Assembly (NCBI GenBank): GCA_018398765.1
Contig: JAHBMJ010000157.1
Span: forward strand, 122,898 to 134,891
Length of the DNA: 11,994 nucleotides
Source: Chromera velia
Lineage: Eukaryota > Sar > Chromeraceae
Reading direction: 5' to 3'
Part shown: positions 7,718 to 11,994 of the stretch, in pieces
Layout: every line of letters starts with the position of its first letter
How positions within the stretch are numbered: the stretch's first letter is position 1
The notes under the pieces: generated by a model
What the model was told of the DNA's origin: nothing
Databases searched by the model: none
Seen by the model: only the letters and a program-made list of their open reading frames with translations
Program-made: the position numbers and the translations under genes

Positions 7718-8358
7718 AGAGGCAGCGCTCTCAGCTCAGAAAAGATGAGTGGGATATCTTTCGAGATTTCCCAGTTGCTGGTTGCCTCCTTGCCTGTCTT
7801 GGCATCAGTGAAGTGCATGTACACGGTGGCAGACTTCTCCCCCCTCATGCGCGCCTTCTGGGCTGCTCTGGAGTCCTTGACAATTCCCCATGTCCATTCG
7901 GCTGCTGATCCCATTAGGATCGGAACCGCTTTCGCGCACTGTGTACGTGCTATCGTGATGACGGCTTCCAGGATGATGTCTCCAGGTATTTCGAGGTGCA
8001 TCTTGCCCTGTCCATATGTCTGAAACGTCCCTCCTCCTGCGAACACCTTGGTGTGAAGGGGTTGGTATGAACCGACGAGTTGGGGGTTGCCTCGGGGTAT
8101 TTTTGCAGCTCTGTCGAGCCACCCCAGCTCCTGTGCGTACTTGATATCGATGAGGAACATGTATGTGCATCCAGTGTCGTATGCCACGTTGGAAATGGGG
8201 CTCTCGAACTTGGTGTCGAGAGGTCGGAGATGCGACAGATCATGTGACCGTTTGTTGAGCTCGCTCAGGATGTGCAGGTCGATGTTCCCTATCCCTGCGT
8301 GACTTTGGTCGTTCTGCCCTCCTGCCGACGATCCCTGCCCTGTGTGTCTGATGGCTTG
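7588..8358 (-). CDS. retropepsin-type aspartic protease
   Basis: This is the protease that processes the Gag-Pol polyprotein. The frame continues Gag after a single TAG. About 58 residues downstream comes AYDTGCTYMFLID, the active-site D-T-G with a hydrophobic residue pattern. A likely flap region follows (AGGGTFQTYGQG), then VPILMGSAAEW, corresponding to the hydrophobic-hydrophobic-Gly block near the end of retropepsins. A tail of some 80 residues is Ser/Pro/Thr-rich. It ends at TGA 7590-7588, overlapping the integrase frame by 130 nt. A GTG at 8187 is an unlikely start, since it falls two codons before the active site. Expression as part of Gag-Pro fits better. Confidence 0.8.
   Translation of the reverse strand, partial: QAIRHTGQGSSAGGQNDQSHAGIGNIDLHILSELNKRSHDLSHLRPLDTKFESPISNVAYDTGCTYMFLIDIKYAQELGWLDRAAKIPRGNPQLVGSYQPLHTKVFAGGGTFQTYGQGKMHLEIPGDIILEAVITIARTQCAKAVPILMGSAAEWTWGIVKDSRAAQKARMRGEKSATVYMHFTDAKTGKEATSNWEISKDIPLIFSELRALPLCASTPTHSLFPHPSSRTAPEPRSTVNTEEVGGKQGQSTSSSQ
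7618..7624 (-). other. candidate -1 frameshift heptamer G GGA AAG
   Basis: Within the 130-nt overlap of the protease and integrase frames, the - strand reads G GGA AAG. Its spacing fits the protease codons (ggg gga aag), so it has the X XXY YYZ form. A one-base back-step there moves translation from the protease frame into the integrase frame about ten codons before the protease TGA at 7590-7588. Against it: Z = G is usually a poor final base in eukaryotic sites, and I see only a weak hairpin about 20 nt downstream (a near-palindrome around 7580-7597). Confidence 0.4.
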
Positions 8359-8361
8359 CTA
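8359..8361 (-). other. in-frame TAG at the Gag/protease border
   Basis: Gag and protease lie in one frame, separated only by this TAG, followed by CAA GCC. Gammaretroviruses read through a UAG at the same border, and in tobamovirus-type readthrough the UAG is followed by CAR YYA. The CAR part matches here, the YYA part does not. It may therefore be a functional leaky stop or one of several random nonsense mutations in this copy. Confidence 0.4.
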
Positions 8362-10008
8362 TGTGTTTGTGTGTGTTTGCAGTTGAGTGCGTGACTCATG
8401 TACACCGCCTTTCTGTTCATGCACATAGCTGACAGACTGAGGTAAAGTGGAAGCAGAAGGAGAGGAAGGCACGGAGCAGGGGGAGCAAGGAGTTGATGAA
8501 GCGAGCGACACTGTGGACCGTAGTCTGGTCGAACAAAGGGGAACAGATTGAGAGACAGGTGGGGAAGATGTGTTCTGACCATATTGAGATCCGTCCTCCC
8601 AGTGGTTTCCTTCAGGGATTGTTCCGCCAGTCTCGTGGTTGGGGTGAGCGCCAGTGCTCGCCGAGTTGGAGGCCGTGGCCCCTGAAGCCATGGCAGGGAG
8701 GAAGACAGGCTCCCCTGGGGACGGCTGAAGGTGGACCCTCCCCAGCTTGGGGTTCTCCAGAAGGCTCCTCATGGCTCTCTCCTTGGCGGAGGGGGTGGAG
8801 GGAGTGAGCATATCCCCAACTGGGGGGAGCTCCTGGTGCCTGTTGAGGTGTGAGCAAGGCCCTCTTTGATGATCGCATGAGGTGAGGGTGTAGTCTAGCG
8901 CACACTTGCTCGCGGACTGGTGTTTCAACCCTTCCAAGTTCAGGAAGTAGAGGCATACGGTGCACCTGTTACGTCGGATGAGGCAGTGGCCGATCGAGTG
9001 CTTCGTGTGAGGCCCCACCTTCAGGCCAATGCCAATGCAGAACATGCAGTCACTCATTTCGAGTGCTTTTTCGTTCGGGCACGGGCACCCCTGGACGTCG
9101 GAGTACTCCAGGATGATGGAGAGGATGGGCTCTGAGACGAGCTGCTTCTTGGTGAGGAAGCCAGCCTCCACGTCGTTGGCGTTGATCCTTCCTGTCACTC
9201 TTCTCTCTCTGATTGCCGTGGCGATATTATTGAGGAAGATGGGCCAGGTGATCTGTCTCATTTGCTCGACCGACACTTGTTCGACACCATGAACTCGTAC
9301 AGGCACACACCTTTCAAACTTGTAGGTCTGGAAAACGGTCATCAGCATGTTCGGTTCTTGAGTGACGGAACAGGGAGGCCAGATGGCCAGCCTCTCTGCG
9401 GGGGTGTACCTGTCCCATTCCTCTAGCCAGTACTTGGCAAATTCGTCCGAGTACCACGAGAGCGGTCCGGTGAAGTTGGGGGTGATGGCAGATTCAGGGA
9501 TATGATCGTCGATTGCTGGGCCTGCATTGAGGAAACGAATCAGTCTCTGGAACAGAGGCTGTGCCTTTTCGTCCCTCAGATCGGGGAGTTCGTTGATTGA
9601 GTGGAGGATGGAGGGGGTGTCGTTTCTCTCTTGCTCGGTCAGTTTGGTCATGAAGATGCTTCGGGCTTTGTGCCCGACCACTCCGATGGGTGCAGAGCCA
9701 CCCTCTCTCTGGATGACCCACGTGTCTGTGTCTGCCCCCTCGTCTTTCATGGGACTCTCGATGAAAGGCTTTGCTGGGAAATGCTTGTACCCGGCTGTTC
9801 TGAGAGCCTTGGTTTGTTCTCTCGGGTCTGTGATGTTGAGAATGCTGTCGGGGACAGGCCCTAAACCCCGGGGAGGGGGGGGCCGTTGCGGGGGGCTTGA
9901 GTTGGACTCCTCAGGTGTTACAGACCACCTGGGCATCCCTCCTGTGCCCACAGTGACAAGGACAAGTGGCTCGAGCCTTTTTGCCCACCTTGTTTGCACG
10001 GCAGGCAT
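8359..10008 (-). CDS. Gag core with two atypical zinc fingers
   Basis: This 549-residue frame begins at ATG 10008-10006, though the frame is open back to the TAG at 10080-10078. It is the structural protein that forms the virus-like particle and binds the RNA. Residues 1-60 are Pro-rich. About 95-300 form a folded-looking region with several aromatic and hydrophobic stretches (for example WYSDEFAKYWLEEWDRY), the likely capsid part. Two Cys/His clusters follow: C321-x2-C324-x12-H337-x4-C342 and C349-x2-C352-x10-H363-x5-C369, with further Cys at 378 and 385. Their spacing is wider than the usual C-x2-C-x4-H-x4-C. The tail (390-549) is Ser/Thr/Pro-rich and ends at TAG 8361-8359. The Gag assignment rests on position before protease and on the finger-bearing layout, since no Gag family signature was recognised. 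Confidence 0.7.
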   Translation of the reverse strand: MPAVQTRWAKRLEPLVLVTVGTGGMPRWSVTPEESNSSPPQRPPPPRGLGPVPDSILNITDPREQTKALRTAGYKHFPAKPFIESPMKDEGADTDTWVIQREGGSAPIGVVGHKARSIFMTKLTEQERNDTPSILHSINELPDLRDEKAQPLFQRLIRFLNAGPAIDDHIPESAITPNFTGPLSWYSDEFAKYWLEEWDRYTPAERLAIWPPCSVTQEPNMLMTVFQTYKFERCVPVRVHGVEQVSVEQMRQITWPIFLNNIATAIRERRVTGRINANDVEAGFLTKKQLVSEPILSIILEYSDVQGCPCPNEKALEMSDCMFCIGIGLKVGPHTKHSIGHCLIRRNRCTVCLYFLNLEGLKHQSASKCALDYTLTSCDHQRGPCSHLNRHQELPPVGDMLTPSTPSAKERAMRSLLENPKLGRVHLQPSPGEPVFLPAMASGATASNSASTGAHPNHETGGTIPEGNHWEDGSQYGQNTSSPPVSQSVPLCSTRLRSTVSLASSTPCSPCSVPSSPSASTLPQSVSYVHEQKGGVHESRTQLQTHTNT

Positions 10009-10077
10009 GCTGTAGACCTGCCGGGTTTTTGCAGACCCTTCTGGGAGAGTGTAGGGGGTTGCGGGGACACTGCGGTC

Positions 10078-10461
10078 CTAATGGCACTTGGCTGAGCCTT
10101 GTGGGTGGATCTGGAGGAGAACCCGTGGGGTAGGGTTTCTTCCTCTATTTGGTCCCCCTCCGGGACCCCGGTGCACTGTGCCTCTCTCCATCCTCCTTCG
10201 ATCTTGCTCCCTTTGCTGGTTGACTCTTTGATCCCTGGATCTGAGTTTGGCCCGGGGCCTACGTGTTTGGCATTCTTCACACGCACTGCACGCTCTGCCG
10301 TGTTCACAGTAGTCATGATCTTCCTCTCCGTCTTCACCTACTCCCCCGCCGCGGGAGGTGACTGGGTCTCGACACTCCCTGCATTCGTCCCTTCTCAGGT
10401 TGTGCTTGCACATTCGAAGGGGTCGGGGGATAGGTCTGCACTCAGGGCACTTTTCCCATTT
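10078..10461 (-). CDS. Gag segment with C-x-H-x6-C-x2-C motifs, between two in-frame TAGs
   Basis: It is the same frame as the Gag core. The segment is bounded upstream by TAG 10464-10462 and downstream by TAG 10080-10078, and it contains an ATG at 10413-10411. It holds the end of motif 2 and all of motifs 3 (CKHNLRRDECREC) and 4 (CEHGRACSACEEC), then an Arg/Gln/Gly-rich stretch. Composition and motif continuity across both stops indicate one original coding region, not separate small genes. The role is probably nucleic-acid or metal binding; no precise function can be assigned. Confidence 0.55.
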   Translation of the reverse strand, partial: KWEKCPECRPIPRPLRMCKHNLRRDECRECRDPVTSRGGGVGEDGEEDHDYCEHGRACSACEECQTRRPRAKLRSRDQRVNQQREQDRRRMERGTVHRGPGGGPNRGRNPTPRVLLQIHPQGSAKCH

Positions 10462-10581
10462 CTACCCGTGGGTGCACTTTGTGAGGTCCTTGGAGGTTTG
10501 GGCAGCAGAGTAGCGTGCGGCCTCCTTCCCTCCGCAGTTTCCGCATTCTTTGCACAGGGCTTGTTTGTGACCATGATCACA
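10270..10581 (-). repeat. four protein-level repeats C-x-H-[GN]-x5-C-x2-C
   Basis: Motifs begin at 10581 (CDHGHKQALCKEC), 10476 (CTHG, TAG codon, KWEKCPEC), 10410 (CKHNLRRDECREC) and 10308 (CEHGRACSACEEC). They share one frame and the same internal spacing. Each offers three Cys and one His (motif 4 has an extra Cys), suited to a small zinc site. The pattern resembles the CEHGRxxxxCKECGG repeats seen in many predicted algal and protist proteins. Motif 1 is also reached only through the Gag-core frame, so the N-terminal Gag frame must change before 10581. Confidence 0.75.
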
Positions 10582-11994
10582 GAGCCTCGAGTGCCTGGGG
10601 ACGCGAGGGAGGGGGGACGGAGAAGAGCTCTCTGATGAGCTGTCACTGCTGTCCCCGTAGGAACTTTCATTCGAGGTCGTCTCATGTCTGCGTCTCTCTC
10701 TGTCAGTTCGCTTGTGTCTCCCTTGGGAGCGCTCTGAGAGTCGTCGCTCCGTTTCCTTCTCTCTGAAGGAACGATGGTTGGACTTTTTCTTTCCGGAGGA
10801 CCCTTTGGTGCTTTCTGGACTTTGTTTTTGCCTCTTTTCTTTGTCTGGTCTCGTGAGGGAGAGACGAACGATCGACTGCTGTTGCTGCTGCTGCTGCTGC
10901 TGCTGTGGCTGCTGCTGCTGTGGCTGCTGCTGCGGCTGTTTGACCCCCTTCGTGTGCGCCTGTTCTCTCTCTCCCTGACCGGGGATCTCCCTCTTCTTCT
11001 TCTTTGTGCTGCCCTTTGGTCTGTCTCTGATTCTTCGTCTGACATGTCAGACGTTCTGGGCGGGGATACTGATCGATCCCTTTTTGCCTCATGCTCTCCT
11101 TCTACATGCAGGAGCTGCACCTGTGTGGCGACGTCCTCGACATCTACTTCCCCCCCTTCGAGGGATGCACGGGACTCCGAGTCTGTTTCATCGGCTATCC
11201 CTTCTGCACGGAGCGGGCCCGTAGGCTCCGGGAGGGGAGAGTGGGTAGCTGGAACTGACACAGTGCCTGCAGATTTCTCTGCTGCCTCTGTGTCTGGTAG
11301 GGTCACCTGAAACTGCTCGAGCGCATCGAGAATTGAGTTTGGGAAGACTTCCGCAGCAAATCGCCCTCTACCACTGTTCGAGGTATCGACTCCCTGTGGA
11401 TTCGACTCATTTTCCTCTCTGCCCTCGTTCTCCTTTTCAGACTCGGACTGCAAGACTGTGTTGATTCTGAGACCTCTGGCTGCTTCTCTCTGAATCCTTT
11501 GGTTTTGACCGCTGTAGCAGAGGTGTCTGCCTCCACTGCAGAGGGCCTGGTTGCCTCCTTGAAGGCGAGAGGGTTGAGGTGCTGCGGATGGCTGAGCACC
11601 CGAATCGGTTGTGACAGTCTCATATGTCTCGACTGAGTCTCGGAGGTCGAGGTTGCCTTCTTGAAGGCTTTTCAGAGTTGGCTTGACTAGCGGGAAGTCT
11701 GCCTGATCTCTTTTCTCTGCCTTCTTCTTTTCTTTTTTTGCCCTCCTCTTTGCATTCCTCCCCCTTCCGAATGGCTTTGCAGGGGGAGATCTTTCTCTGT
11801 CTACTTTCCTCGTTCTCTTCCTCTTTGACAGGGCGTCGGAGTCCGATTCGACATCCGCATCCGAAGATCTCCCCTCAAAGTCTGTCTCTTCGAGGGTCGG
11901 CTTGATCTTGGATGTGAGGGTGTCGGATGCTGTCCCCGCGCTGGTGAGAGGGGCCAGTGGCCTGCGCTCTTCTTCTGACCCACTGTCGATCAGA
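10395..11994 (-). CDS. N-terminal Gag region, basic and Ser/Arg-rich, cut by window edge
   Basis: The frame is open without a stop from the right edge to 10395. There is no ATG, GTG or TTG before a TTG at 11453, so the true start is outside the window. Two very basic clusters (about 11828-11805, KRKRTRK; about 11759-11705, rich in Lys/Arg) look like a bipartite nuclear localisation signal. KPTL occurs twice (about 11898 and 11684). The middle is acidic (11380-11050), followed by an Arg/Ser-rich block with a Ser homopolymer encoded by AGC codons (about 10950-10870). Past about 10870-10680 the frame loses its character, while the frame one base back becomes Ser/Glu-rich and carries the Cys/His motifs. 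Only the part before that point is likely real protein. Confidence 0.6.
   Translation of the reverse strand, partial: LIDSGSEEERRPLAPLTSAGTASDTLTSKIKPTLEETDFEGRSSDADVESDSDALSKRKRTRKVDRERSPPAKPFGRGRNAKRRAKKEKKKAEKRDQADFPLVKPTLKSLQEGNLDLRDSVETYETVTTDSGAQPSAAPQPSRLQGGNQALCSGGRHLCYSGQNQRIQREAARGLRINTVLQSESEKENEGREENESNPQGVDTSNSGRGRFAAEVFPNSILDALEQFQVTLPDTEAAEKSAGTVSVPATHSPLPEPTGPLRAEGIADETDSESRASLEGGEVDVEDVATQVQLLHVEGEHEAKRDRSVSPPRTSDMSDEESETDQRAAQRRRRGRSPVRERENRRTRRGSNSRSSSHSSSSHSSSSSSSNSSRSFVSPSRDQTKKRGKNKVQKAPKGPPERKSPTIVPSERRKRSDDSQSAPKGDTSELTERDADMRRPRMKVPTGTAVTAHQRALLRPPSLASPGTRGSVIMVTNKPCAKNAETAEGRRPHATLLPKPPRTSQSAPTGRNGKSALSADLSPDPFECASTT
10876..10938 (-). repeat. imperfect CAG/CTG trinucleotide tract in Gag
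   Basis: About 21 triplets, with CCA, CCG and CAA interruptions, read CAG on the - strand. In the N-terminal Gag frame they encode Ser (AGC) with His and Asn. In the frame of the Gag core they encode Gln with Pro. The tract sits near the point where the coding frame appears to change. Confidence 0.85.

Larger units (their letters stand above)
2222..11994 (-). mobile_element. very large Ty1/copia-type LTR retrotransposon, partial and frame-disrupted
   Basis: Domains on the - strand run Gag, aspartic protease, integrase, reverse transcriptase, RNase H. This is the order that separates Ty1/copia (integrase before RT) from Ty3/gypsy. The coding part alone exceeds 9.7 kb and continues past the right edge, so the 5' LTR and the start of Gag are not in view. 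No 3' LTR was recognised left of 2222. Frame breaks and in-frame stops (detailed in the component entries) indicate that this copy probably cannot make its full polyprotein without recoding. Core catalytic residues remain, so the damage is probably recent. Confidence 0.9.

Noticed and set aside
9527-10015. 162-residue + strand open frame
   Set aside because: It is the complement of the Gag core frame, with no motif and no independent support.
9918-10337. 139-residue - strand frame overlapping the Gag segment
   Set aside because: It is out of phase with the Cys/His motifs and the Gag core, and its composition is unstructured. It is an alternate-frame shadow.
10099-10635. 178-residue + strand open frame
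   Set aside because: It is antisense to the Cys/His-motif part of Gag and has no recognisable domain. A stop-poor complement of Arg/Ser-rich coding sequence explains it.
10774-11310. 178-residue + strand open frame with a Leu-rich run
   Set aside because: The Leu run is the CTG tract antisense to Gag. The frame lies wholly opposite the better-supported - strand coding sequence.

Overview
The window looks like nuclear DNA of a unicellular eukaryote. It has mixed base composition, long low-complexity non-coding tracts, spliceosomal-type intron signals and a very large LTR-type retrotransposon. The RT style (for example the RGDKDP block after the fingers, and YVDD) recalls Ty1/copia-related elements of alveolate and other algal genomes. 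A chromerid or dinoflagellate relative is a reasonable guess, but the window does not prove a species.

Left part (1-2221), + strand: no complete gene. It holds four copies of an 18-bp motif (361-593) and a degenerate tandem array of roughly 290-380 bp units (about 893-2006). Each array unit carries an ATTC-rich tract, a pyrimidine tract and a pair of hairpin-like sites with the loop TGACCAG. Just after the array is a 190-nt open segment (2007-2196) bounded by a good splice acceptor and a GTGAGT donor, which may be an exon of a host gene.

Right part (2222-11994), - strand: one enormous retroelement, cut by the right window edge. Read 5' to 3' on the - strand, its domain order is Gag (basic, Ser/Arg-rich N-terminus; four C-x-H-x6-C-x2-C motifs; Gag core with two atypical zinc fingers), aspartic protease, integrase (HHCC plus D,D-35-E), reverse transcriptase (YVDD), RNase H, and a C-terminal extension with a CCHC zinc knuckle. 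PR-IN-RT-RH is the Ty1/copia order. At least 9.77 kb is coding-like, against about 4-5 kb for an ordinary copia element. The excess lies in Gag, in a linker of some 400 residues before the integrase zinc finger, and in a linker of over 300 residues between integrase and RT.

The reading frame is not continuous. From Gag to pol there is a -1 change in or after a CAG tract, three in-frame TAG codons (10464-10462, 10080-10078, 8361-8359), a -1 change at the protease/integrase overlap with an X-XXY-YYZ heptamer, another -1 change at the integrase/RT overlap, a +1 change at a CCCC run, and a TAA inside RNase H. The catalytic residues of integrase, RT and RNase H are nevertheless preserved. This fits a young but decaying copy. 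Two of the breaks (the TAG at the Gag/protease border and the -1 heptamer) lie where retroelements often use recoding. No LTR, primer-binding site or certain polypurine tract could be identified.
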